Positions 21,979 to 33,104 of a DNA stretch of 64,000 nt are shown here, piece after piece; the stretch's first letter is position 1; each line of letters opens with the position of its first letter. Location: positions 488,501 to 552,500 of the forward strand of contig JACVTC010000059.1 of the NCBI GenBank assembly GCA_016946835.1. The letters run 5' to 3'. The notes beneath the pieces were generated by a model. It saw only the letters and a program-made list of their open reading frames with translations, had not been told where the DNA came from and made no database searches. Source of the stretch: Neocallimastix lanati (nom. inval.) (Eukaryota > Neocallimastigomycota > Neocallimastigomycetes > Neocallimastigales > Neocallimastigaceae). The position numbers and the translations under genes are program-made.

Positions 21979-21979
<1 letters not shown>
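19051..21979. other. AT-rich gene-free stretch
   Basis: I see no gene in about 2.9 kb. It holds short A/T microsatellites, (GAAA)n at about 20683-20700, (TA)n at 21142-21168, and three loose repeats of about 64 bp near 20735-20880 carrying ATGAATTTGAAAT and TAACTTCA. Confidence 0.6.
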
Positions 21980-22013
<34 letters not shown>

Positions 22014-22330
22014 CTTATGAGTTGTGCTGAAAATTTTACAATTACAACGTTTAGCAATTGGTGTTAGATGAAGCTGTAGAGATGAGTATATTTGGTAGGG
22101 GCATTTGGGTCAGAGTATACTTATGGGGTCTTGATTCTTCAGTGATTCGCCAGGTATAATACAGAGGGGTTATTTATATGAGTCAATGATAGTTAATAGT
22201 TTGATTCTATATTGATATTGGAGGATTATATCTTTGCCTCATCTCCAAAAATCAAAAAAATTATTCCAGGAGATCATTGGCAAGATGCCTGGACCTTAAT
22301 TTTAGCAAAAAAATTTTTAATAAATTAGTC
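21980..22330 (-). repeat. Island with poly-A tail on the minus strand
   Basis: A higher-complexity segment (22012-22310) ends, on the minus strand, in a poly-A tract (plus-strand T run, about 21981-22010). This is the layout of a retrotransposed RNA copy. No open frame, tRNA boxes or known family were recognised, and no duplication was found. Confidence 0.4.
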
Positions 22331-22985
22331 TTGTTTAGGAATAGAGTATTATTCAACGCCGAAATGATTAAAATAATTAATTAAAGAAAGTAATAAATAA
22401 TTAATTAAAGAAAGTAATAACTTACTACAACACATAAATGTGAAGAATTTAAATGTCCTACTGTCCTTTTCTCTCATTATTTCCCAGTTTTTTTTTTTTT
22501 TAAAAAAAAAAGAATTATAATAAATATATATATATATATAATAATGAATAATTTTTATAGTAAACATTCATTTTCTTTTCTATCAATAAACAAATATATT
22601 ATGAAATGTATATATTTTGTTCCATTATTTAAAATATTTCGTCAAGCTTTTAATTATAAATATTTTAGGTTAGTGAGTATATAAAGGAATTTTAGCATTT
22701 ATTAGCATATACGTCATACTACACCGTTAAAAAATTTATTTTTTAAAGTTTCAATTTAATATCTTTAGTATATAATAACAGATTTAATTGATTAAATAAT
22801 ATTTATATATATATATATTTTATATAAAATAATGAATATAAGTACTTAATATATTCATTTTTTTTTTTTACACAAATAAATAAACATTCTATGAATGAAG
22901 TATATAAATATTTTATTATTTAAAGCAATACAGGAAAAAAAAAGTTTGCTAAAATATCTGATTAATGAAAAAGTAAATGATTTTA
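22331..22985. other. AT-rich gene-free stretch
   Basis: I see no gene. A 27-bp segment containing TTAATTAAAGAAAGTAATAA occurs twice in a row at about 22377-22420. Confidence 0.6.
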
Positions 22986-22989
22986 ACAT

Positions 22990-23256
22990 TTATTATTTTA
23001 TGTCTAATATAACTATTCATTTTTACATATTATAATAAATTTTAATATAAAAAATTTTTTTTATTATTTTATGTCTAATATAAATATTCATTTTTACATA
23101 TTATAATAAATTTTAATATAAAAAATTTTTTTTATTATTTTATGTCTAATATAAATATTCATTTTTACATATTATAATAAATTTTAATATAAAAAATTTT
23201 TTTTATTATTTTATGTCTAATATAAATATTCATTTTTACATATTATAATAAATAAT
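22990..23256. repeat. 71-bp minisatellite, nearly four units
   Basis: The landmark TGTCTAATATAA starts at 23001, 23072, 23143 and 23214, an exact period of 71 bp. Units are almost identical; the first has ACTATTC where the others have AATATTC. This indicates recent tandem expansion. Confidence 0.95.
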
Positions 23257-23679
23257 TAAATATATAATTAAAATTAAATAACTTAATATAAATAACAAAT
23301 AATTAAATAAATATCTTATTTTTCAAACATTTAAACGCTTTATAATTAAAAAGATTAAACAATTCATACCAATTTTTTCATAATAGATAATTAAATCTAA
23401 AGTTATAAAATTCTTTATAATTAAAAATAAAATAAAATAAAATAAATAAATAAATAGTTAATTAAAACTAATTTATATTATATAATAATTAAATAAATAA
23501 TAAATAATTTAATATTAATAACAAGTAATAAAGAAAAAAAAATTTTTTTTTTTTTTTTTTTTCAAAAAAGAAATTATATAAAATAAAATATTTATTTAAA
23601 AGATTGTAAACTATATTTATTTAAATATTTAATTAAAATATTTTACTATAAAAGAAACAAAATATAGATATTGAAATAA
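23257..23679. other. AT-rich gene-free stretch
   Basis: I see no gene. It is A/T-rich with a poly-T run at about 23545-23562. Confidence 0.6.
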
Positions 23680-24696
23680 GTGAAACTATTGGAGGAAAAG
23701 AATAAATTATTATTAACAAAAAATATAAATTTGATTTTTCATCAAAAAAAAAAAAAAAAAAAAAAGATAATTCTAAAATATATAGATGTACTGAAGATAA
23801 AACTTTAAATTAAATAGATCATTTTAAATGATAAAAGAAGGAAATTTTAAAATATAGAAGTTTTATATCAATTGCTAAACATAAAAAAAGAGATGAAATT
23901 AAAAACAATTTAATTCCTTTAGATATAAAACCTAAACACATATTTGATGAAGTTTCACAAAGAAATGGGATTCATATGCCCTTGAATATAATGCAATTAC
24001 CATCCATATAACAAGAAATATAAATAAGCTACTACCTCCTGATGTAACAAAGTTTGATGAAATTCCAAATTCCTGATGAATTAAAATATTTTAAAACAGT
24101 AAAAAATGAGAATTGTACGATATTCAAAAAATCTAAATTTAATAATCTTCCAATCCCCATTCTAAAAAAAATTTATTTAAGAAATATAATGAAGATATCT
24201 ATCTACAGATGATATTTTTTATATTACACCTAAATATAGTTATCAAGTTTTCATTACTTGAACTTACATTTAGGATTTAAATGGATTTAAATAGTTTTTA
24301 TATTATTCCTTTTTCTATATTAAAATATATAAAACAAGCTACTTATAAGATGTTATTTAAAAAAAAAAAAAATACTAATAAATATAGCAATAATACTTTA
24401 ATTACTCCAAAAAGTTTTCATTTTGATTTCGAAAAGGGCCTATTAAATGCGGCAAAAAAAATATTTCTTAATATAAATATTAAATACTGTATTTGACACT
24501 ATATAAAAAGCATTAAGGTTTAAAAAAAAAAAAAGATTTATGTCATATGTAAAATATATAAAATATAATAATGTATATATTTATTATAAAGTAATTTCGA
24601 ATTTTGCCTTTTATAAATCCTGAATATATTAATGGTATTTATAGTAAAATTAGAGGAGAAACCAATAATAATGAGTAAATTTTGAAATTTTTAGAA

Positions 24697-24710
<14 letters not shown>
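23680..24710 (+). pseudogene. MULE/FLYWCH-like transposase relic A
   Basis: Read across several frames, the segment resembles Mutator-like transposase proteins with an N-terminal FLYWCH-type zinc-finger region. An opening like RCTEDKTLN is followed by a lysine-rich linker. A segment KHIFDEVSQRNG and a core segment SFHFDFEKGLLNAAKKIFLN-like (24415-24480) then lead to a CxxH-like ending. The FDFEKG block matches the acidic-residue region of MULE catalytic domains. Several stops and frameshifts, mostly at A/T runs, show that it is dead. A C-terminal fragment (PEYINGIYSKI) lies at about 24615-24660. Confidence 0.6.
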
Positions 24711-24727
<17 letters not shown>

Positions 24728-24769
24728 TAATTTAAAAATTATTTAAAAAATTATAAAAATTGGAATTAT

Positions 24770-25990
24770 TTTAACATTACAAAAAAGTTTCAGCTTCTTT
24801 TGATATAAAACGGAAACGTATATTTAATAAAATTTCTCAAGAAAATAGGATTTATATGTCCATAATATAATACAATTAAATCCCAAAATATCAAGAAATA
24901 TAAGTAAGCAACTAACTCCTGATATAAAAACTTTTGATGAAATCCCGGATGAATCAGAATATTTTAAAGCATAAAGAGATGAGAGCTTTGTAATATTAAA
25001 AAATTCAAATGTAATAATTTCCATTTCAAGCTGAATTGTATTTTTCAAAATATAATGAAATGGAACATTCTTTATAGCACCAAAATTTGGTTATCAAATT
25101 GTTATTACAAGAAGTTATATTAAAGAATTAAAAAAAAAAAAAATTTTTTTTGCCCTACTTGTTTTTCTATATTAAAAAAAATAAAGAAACTTATGAAATA
25201 TTATTAGAAGAAATATAAAAAAAAAAAATTCAAGTAAATATTATAATATTTTAAATACACAAAAAATTTTCATTGTGATTTTGAAATAGGGATATCTAAT
25301 ACCACAAAAAAAAAAAGCTTTTCTTAATATAAATATTAAATATTGTACTTTTCACTATAAAAGTACATTAGAAAAAAAAATAAAAATAAATTGTATTTTA
25401 ATGAAGTGGAAAATAATAACGATTTATATATTTATTATAAGTATATTTCGAACTTCCCTCTAATAAACTCTAAATATATAAATTATATTTATGATAAAAT
25501 TAAAAGTGAATGCCATGAACATAATTACGACCTTTTTTTTTTTTTGGAATTTTTAGATTACTTCAAAAAAACCTATTTGAAAAGCTATAAAATCAAATAT
25601 TGGAATTATTATAATAATATAGAACATATAACAAATAATGCTTTAAAATCTTATAATAATTACTTAAAGCATTTATTTTCAGAAAAGCTTATTTTTTTTA
25701 TAAATTAATATTAAACAATACAAGAAGAAGAATCCTTATCTCATAATGATTACGAAAGGAGAATTAGAGAATTATTTTTTAAAAAAAAAAGCAAAGAAGA
25801 CTAGGAATAACTGATGAAATCAATATTTTAATTAAATATTACCAAAAAAAAAAAAAAAAATGGAAATTTTATTAGAAAAAAAAAAGTAATAAAAATGATT
25901 TCGTTGAATTATGGTTAAACTTTTTAAATGATTTAAATATAAAGATTATTAATTAAATAATAAATATAATTACGAATGACAGAGAAATGA
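24770..25990 (+). pseudogene. MULE/FLYWCH-like transposase relic B
   Basis: This is a second, diverged copy arranged head to tail with relic A. Shared landmarks are the DIKRKRIFNKISQENR-like start (24800), a DEIPDESEYF segment (24937-24965) and FHCDFEIG (about 25270-25290). The C-terminal part is better kept: 25391-25708 codes 105 residues (DKIKSECHEHNYD, YFKKTYLKSYKIKYWNYY, NNIEHITNNALKSYNNYL), typical of the end of gut-fungal MULE transposase-like proteins. Several stops and homopolymer insertions remain upstream. Confidence 0.6.
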
Positions 25991-26274
25991 TTAAAATGAA
26001 AATGCTGTCATACAAATTTAGTAATATATTAATAATTAAATCTATTTTAAAAAATAATTCAATCAAGTGATTAATCATTATTGAATTATGCTACAATAAA
26101 AAAAAAATATCATTAAAATTAAATATTATTAAATATATTATTATTATTTTAACAAAAAACATTAAAATATATCTTTAAAATTAAATATTATTAAATATTT
26201 TATTATTATTATTTTAACAAAAAATATTAAAATATTTTTTTTTTAATTTTATATTTTTTTATTATTTAATAAAT

Positions 26275-26339
26275 CTTATATTGATTGAATAAATATTCTT
26301 AACGATTTAAACTTTGAAGAATTTAATAATAAAATTATT

Positions 26340-26391
<52 letters not shown>

Positions 26392-27770
26392 TGTTCCTCT
26401 TTTCCCGAATTACAAAATTTCATAACTTTGTTTAATAAATCTGATAATTCATCCATACCAAACGACGGTATCATTATTACAAATGGACAATCATCATATT
26501 ACGACAATGTAAAAGTTTATTAAATTAAAACAAGAAATACAGTAAGATCTTCAATTTAATGGAAGATACTTTTATGCCCATGATCGTTTAATTAAAAAAT
26601 CAACTGTAAATTTACCTTTTTCGGAATATAAAAAAGTGCGCTTACGCTATCATAAACATAAAAAAATTTTATTCAAAAAAAAAAAAATATTACAGATGTT
26701 CCAAAATAAAAATAATAATAAAAATGATAATAATAAAAATAATAAAAATAATAAAAATAATAAAAATATAATAATAAAAATAAAAATAATACAGAAATAG
26801 TTGATAATAAATTTTATTATTATTATTATCGTAAACAAGTTGAAATGATTGTTGATGTACCAACCAAAACACGTGTTGTTACTTATCATTTAGTCAGAGA
26901 GGAAAAAAAAAAAAACACATTTATAGTGGAAATTAATTTAGACAACAATTCATTCCTTAAAGAACGGAAAGACAAATATTCTTCTAATAGCTTAAACACC
27001 TTTAATTGTATACTAATTGCTTCCTACTAAAAAAGTAAATCTTTGAAATATTTACACCTCCTTCAACTGTTTTAATGCGTAATTATCACAATATCATTAA
27101 GCAAACTATTCTTCATAGATACAAGGATAATCTATTAGATATAGGAACAGAAAATAGCGGTGATTTTCACAAGTGGAAAAATTTCCTTCAAAATTGTTTG
27201 GGTTGAACCTGACCATGAAAAAATAAAAATTTTTGAAGGAACGTATTTCTAAATCCGAAATTTTTGTAATCGTATATCAATACTTCAAAATACCATAAAG
27301 AGTGTAGTGTTAAACGATATTTATAATGTTGCTACTTGCTTTTTCGCTTTAAATGGCTTTACTTACAGGAATATCGATAATATGTTTAATAATATTGGTA
27401 GAAATATCAATGGAATTTTTGTAATTTTTTTTTTTTTTTGATAATAATTTATTCAAAGAAGATATTGATTCATCTTCAATCCTATATAAACAATGTATTA
27501 TTTGATGACATTACTTTTATTAAAAACCTATTGGATAAAAAATCTCCTATTTATTTATTAGGTACTTTAAGATATTTTTATAAAGAATGTGATAATATAA
27601 AGAGAGTTAATATAAATAATTCAAATGTCATAAAACATTACGAATATATCATTCATAGTGAAAAATAATTGAAATAGCTTAAAAAAAAAAAAAAGCATCA
27701 TTTCAATATTATTAATCAATACCGAATAGAATTATTTTCATTTCTTAATTCATCTCAAAAGTTGATAATT
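26275..27770 (+). pseudogene. Broken mRNA capping enzyme, copy 2 (5'-truncated)
   Basis: Homology to copy 1 starts at about 26281 (matching about 938 of copy 1) and continues past the end of the coding part. The guanylyltransferase motif I half is missing. The motif IV-like GIIITNGQ is at about 26467-26490. After a (TA)n insertion (26346-26384) and an AAT-rich stretch (26705-26810), better-kept coding stretches are 26845-27030 and 27438-27668. The methyltransferase SAM loop (LLDIG) lies at about 27135-27170. Frameshifts differ from those of copy 1, so the copies decayed independently after duplication. Confidence 0.65.
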
Positions 27771-28099
27771 GAATTCTCGAATGTGGCTAATTCATTTTTA
27801 TTTTTCTTTATTTATTTTTATTATAAGAACAAAATTATTCCATTTTTCTTTATTGATATTTTATTAAAAAATAAAATTTATTCCGTTTTTAATAATTTTT
27901 TTTTTTTATATTCGTAATTTTTAATTTTTAATTTTTTTTTTTTTTTTTTATAAAAACAATTTTTTTAATAAAACAATTTATGTTTAATAATAAAACATAT
28001 TTATTTTAAATTTCTTAAATTTTTCTTATTCTGTTTTAGTATTTATACTTTTATTTACTTCTACAAAATTCAATTTTTGTAGATTAAGAATAATAGGTA

Positions 28100-29035
28100 T
28101 AAATCAATGGTGGAGAATCCTCTTGTTGCTCCGGTGGTAAGTAAAAAAATTTTTTTTAGTTTAATATTAGAATAAGCCTAGTTATTAGATAGTAATATTA
28201 AACAATAATCAAAAAAGTTTAATTTTTTTGATTAAGATTTATTTGGGGTTAATATAAATATAAAAAATAACATAGGAATTACACCAATAATTAAGTTATT
28301 TCAAGGCTACTTTAAGGGATAATATAGAAGAGGATGTGAAATTTTTAATTAATTATGGAGCTAATATTTATATAAAAGATAATGATAATAGCACAGCGTT
28401 ATTTTATACTGTTATAGGATCTGAAAAAAAAAAAATAATATAATATTTATTAGATAATAAATTTAATATAAGTCATACACCATTCCATATTATTTGTGCA
28501 GACATATTTGACAAAGAAGAAATAATAAAATGCTTAGTAGAAAAAGGTGCAGATATAAATGTGGTAAATAATAAAGGTGAAACTCCATTACTTAATTTAT
28601 GTTTTTATACTCATAATTGGAGAGCTGCTAAATGTTTAGTAGAAAAAGGGATTGAAGTAAATATACAAAACCATTAAAATAAAGCTCCATCGCTAATATC
28701 TTTTAAAATATGGTAAAAAAGAAATAGCTGAAATATTAGTTGAAAATGGTGCAGATTTAAATTAACAAGATATTGAAGGAAATACACCTTTATTGATAGC
28801 TTGTTATAAAGAAAATTGTACAAAATATAGAAGAACAGTACAATATTTAGTAGAAAAAGGTGCAGGTAAAAATATAGCAAACAATAAAGGTGAAATTCCA
28901 TTACCTAAAATTATCCCTTATGGAAGTAGATATTTTGTTCAATATTTTATTGAACATGGAACAGATATAAATGCAATAGATAATGAAGGTAATACAGCTT
29001 TAAAATTTAATTGTATGAAAATTATAAAGCCTTAA
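28100..29035 (+). pseudogene. Ankyrin-repeat protein pseudogene
   Basis: Repeated segments of the form LVEKGADINVVNNKGETPLL (28530-28590), LVEKGIEVNIQN (28640-28675), ILVENGADLN (28735-28765) and VEKGAGKNIANNKGE (28850-28895) are ankyrin repeats spaced about 33 residues apart. The last open part is 28793-29035 (80 aa). Stops at about 28440, 28677 and 28765 and a frameshift near 28705 break the chain. An upstream ATG (28107) opens MVENPLVAPVV, followed by GTAAGT, which could be a remnant first exon. Such ankyrin genes form large families in gut fungi. Confidence 0.7.
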
Positions 29036-29329
29036 GTTCTATAACATATTATGGAAAATGTTATTAATAATTTAATATAAATAATAAAATTATAATTATT
29101 AATATTTATCTATTTATTTATCTTTTTAGAATTATTTTTTTTTAAAAATTACTAATTAGTTTATAAACAGATTTTATTTTATTTTATTTTATTTTTATTT
29201 TTTTATTTTTTTTTTTATTTTTAAAAAAAATAAAAAATTATTTATATTGTATAAATATTATTAAATATTTTATTTTATTACTAATAATAATTGTTAATAA
29301 AAATTGATTTGTTAGTCTGTACGATCATT

Positions 29330-29700
29330 TAGATTTACAAATAGCTTTATTAATTTTATCACCTGGTGACTATTATGGCAAAATAGTTAGAGATGCAGAT
29401 AATGGTTGTTTAAAAATAAATAAATATTAACAAAAAAAGTAGATATTGTAGATATTATTCCATGATTAAGGGAAATTAGATTGAATTCAGAAAAAAGCAT
29501 AAAACAGAAAAATAAAGAAATTGAAGATTCAGAAAAAAGCATAAAATAGAAAAATAAAGAAATTGAAGACAAATTTAAAGCGTGATATACAAATGTAGAA
29601 TGTATAACATGTACAAAATTAGGTTATAAATATGATATAAATGATTCATTATTTGATAGATATAATAGTGTTATTGAAGGGAGGATTTATGAGAGATGAA
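29330..29700 (+). pseudogene. Unrecognised protein fragment with 42-bp internal repeat
   Basis: Fragments such as LILSPGDYYGKIVRDADNG and NVECITCTKLGYKYDIND read like protein but are broken by stops. A 42-bp unit (TTCAGAAAAAAGCATAAAA...) is repeated at 29486 and 29528 and would code a Glu/Lys/Ser coiled-coil-like stretch. No family was recognised. Confidence 0.4.
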
Positions 29701-32536
29701 TTTAATAATTAAAATTAAATATTATTAGATATATTATTATTTTTATAACAAAAATAAATAAATTATATCTTTAAAATTAAATATTCTTAATTATTATTAC
29801 TTTAATAAAAAATATATACATCTATAAAATTATATATTATTATATATATTGTAACAAAAAGATATTAAAAATATTTTTTTAAGTTTAAATAATATTATTA
29901 AATATTATTTCATTAATTTATTATTTATTAAAAATTTAAATATTATTATTTATTTATAAAAAATAATTTAAGCCTCCTTACATCAACGGTTTAAATTATT
30001 AAAATTTCATATATAGTCACGTTCCGAAATGCACCACATCTTTTTTTTTTAAAGCAAATATAAAAAGAATAACAAAAACAAAAACAACAACAACAATAAT
30101 AATAATAAAAACTTTAGCCTTTATTTAGCATTATATATTAAATTTATTTATTTATTAAAATTTTAAAAAAGCCACATTTTCGGAAATGTAACAATCCTTT
30201 AAATCTCATCCGTATAATTATTTAATATTTATAAAGTTTAAATAATGTTTAAATCATTTATATATATATATAACATATAATAGTAATAATTGAAATATAT
30301 ATAATTATTACTAATTCTCTTTATTCTCATGATGTAATGGTGCTTTAATTTTTATAACAAATTATAATTATTAATTCTGTTTATTGCTTTAATCTTTAAA
30401 ACAATTTTATTATAATTATAATTCCGTTCATTCTTTTTTTTTTTTTTTTATTTTTTTTTTGTTTTATTTTATATAAATTTACTTTCTTGTGTCACAAAAA
30501 AAAATAAACATTCAAAATTGGAATATTCTTCTGTTCTTATTATATTTGTCTTTTTTTTTTTTTTTAGTATTAATAATACCCAAAAAAAAAAAATTTAAAT
30601 ATACGTAAATAAATATGAAATTAATAATAAATAATTAAATAAAAAAAATAATAAATAATAAATAATAAATAATAAATAAATAATAATAATAAATAATAAA
30701 TAATAAATAATAAATAATAAATAATAAATAATAAATAATAAATAAAATAAATAATAAATAATAAATAATAAATAATAAATAATTAAATAATAAATAATTA
30801 AATAATAAATAATAACAATGATAATAAATAATAATAATGATAAAAAATTGATAATTTCTATGAAATTTTATATATATTAATAAATGTATTATTTAAAGCT
30901 ATATATAATTTAATAATTTAAATTTTATATATAGATATAATGAAGAAGTGAACTTCCATTTATATAAAGCATTTATATATTGAAATAAAAATAAAAATAA
31001 AATAGCAACTTTAAATTTATCAAATATATATAAATATATATAAATTTATTTTTATTTTTTATTATTAGTATTATTATTATTATTTTCTGTTTCTTTGGCT
31101 TAAATAAATTATTTACTATATTCTTAATTTAGAGAAATTTCTATATATTACGTCATATTAACTTATGACTATTTTTTTATTATTGACGGCCTTTTTTTTT
31201 TTTAAACACTTTTTTTTTTTTTTTCCAATAATTTAAATGATTTATTAAAAATAGAATTTTTTTTATATATAATTTATATAATTTATATAAATTTTTTATC
31301 CATAAATGTTTAAATGAAAAAAAAAACAAAATAAAAATAAAAAAAAATATAGTAAAATAAAAAAATAAAACTTTTCCTTTTATCTTTTAATTATTTATAT
31401 AATTGAATATTAATTTTATATTATTTCCAACCTTTTTTTCATTTATTTATTTTATTTTATTTTATTTTTTTTTATTTTTTTTTTTTTTTGCCTTAAATGT
31501 AATATATGCTAACGATTTTATATAAAAGAAATATTTCAAATTAGAATTTCTTATATAAAATTTGTAAATTTGTATATTATAAAATATATTAAATAATAAA
31601 TTGTTAATCTATATTTTTATATTTTTATATCTATTAACCTACATAATAAAATAATATAGAAAATAAAACAAATAAATAAATAAATAAATAAATAAAAATA
31701 AAAAAAAAAAAAAAACATAAATATATTAAATAATGCTTTCTGATATTTTTATATTTCCGTTTTTATTACGTATAAATTTATAGGAATAAAAAAATACAAT
31801 TCAATAAAAAGCATCCAAAGTCTATTATCATTGAATTCTTTTTTTTTTTTTTTTATGGTATTATTTGAACTTAATTAATGAATTATGTAATTTTTGATCA
31901 TTTTAAGAATATGGCAAAAATGGAAATATTTCTTAATATTTTTTTTTTTTTTTTTTTTTTTTTTTGTTTTTTTTGTTTTTTGTTTTTTGTTTTATTGCTA
32001 CTTTTTTATTTGTTACTATTGTTTGATTATCAAGAATTTTACCATATTCCAAAAATTTTAATGGATTAATTATGTATAAAATAGTTTATAATTCAATAAA
32101 TAACTTTAAATATTTTTATTTTATAAAAACAAATAAAACAATTTTTTTTATTTATTAAAAATTTCCATAATTATCTAGTATTAATAATTATAAATAAATA
32201 AAAAATATTTTCCTTAAAAGGTAATTAAAATATTATGTATTTATAAAATCAAAATATTAAAATATTAGTATATATTCTTATAATATATGTATGTTTTATT
32301 TAATTGAATGTTTAAATGAATTACTATCATGCTACTATAAATTCTTTCTGTATAAGTAATAAATTATTAGATATAATTCTTGATTTTAATAATGTTGCTA
32401 ATTATAATAATATAAAATTTTATTGATGCTTTAAAAAAATTGAAATATTCCTTTGATATTTGTAATTTTTTTGACTTTTATGGAAATTTTTGTTTTTTCA
32501 AAGAGTAAGATTAAATAACCTTTATATCTGTCATCT

Positions 32537-32571
<35 letters not shown>

Positions 32572-32670
32572 CTTTTCTATTCTTTTCTTTTTTATTGTTG
32601 AAATTTAATTTTTTAAATAAATGTTGTACTAATCAATGAATAATATTAAAATATTTACTTATTAATTAAT

Positions 32671-32724
<54 letters not shown>

Positions 32725-32808
32725 TGTGGGTTGTTGTGACGTGAGAAGTGGTTCATTTTTAATGAATTTTTAATATAAACAACCATATTAATCTAAAATT
32801 GATAATAT
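29701..32808. other. AT-rich gene-free stretch with (AAATAAT)n array
   Basis: I see no gene in about 3.1 kb. A simple-sequence array of AAAT/AAATAAT units runs from about 30620 to 30830. Long poly-T runs occur near 31940-31965, 32539-32570 and 32674-32711, the last followed by (TG)7. Confidence 0.65.
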
Positions 32809-32822
32809 ATTATAGTTAATAC
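32809..32822. repeat. Left target-site duplication of SINE copy 2
   Basis: The sequence ATTATAGTTAATAC (14 bp, possibly 15 with a preceding T) recurs exactly at 33091-33104 after the poly-T tail. Confidence 0.9.
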
Positions 32823-33060
32823 ATTGTAAAACTTCTAATCGCCAATGATTACACCCACTAGGGAGGAGTTAATGGTTCCGTTCTGATGCTCGTGGTCATT
32901 AGAGATATATGTAGGAACGTTAGGAATGCATCTCCGGGCAGTGTGTAACGACGATTGAGAGCGGCGAAGCTGATACAGTATGCCAATAACTCATCACCTT
33001 ACAGTTAATTAATAACTGTATGGCCATATGGGAGATGGGTACCCATATGTGCAAGTCTAT

Positions 33061-33090
<30 letters not shown>
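32823..33090 (+). mobile_element. 5'-truncated SINE copy with 28-T tail
   Basis: This copy corresponds to 13105-13354 of copy 1 and lacks the tRNA head and the 5' half of the body. It differs from copy 1 at only a few positions near its start and has a longer poly-T tail (28 T). Both 3' hairpins are kept unchanged. Truncation at the 5' end plus a 14-bp duplication is the signature of target-primed reverse transcription. Confidence 0.9.
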
Positions 33091-33091
<1 letters not shown>

Positions 33092-33104
33092 TTATAGTTA
33101 ATAC
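33091..33104. repeat. Right target-site duplication of SINE copy 2
   Basis: This is an exact repeat of 32809-32822 immediately after the poly-T tail. Confidence 0.9.
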
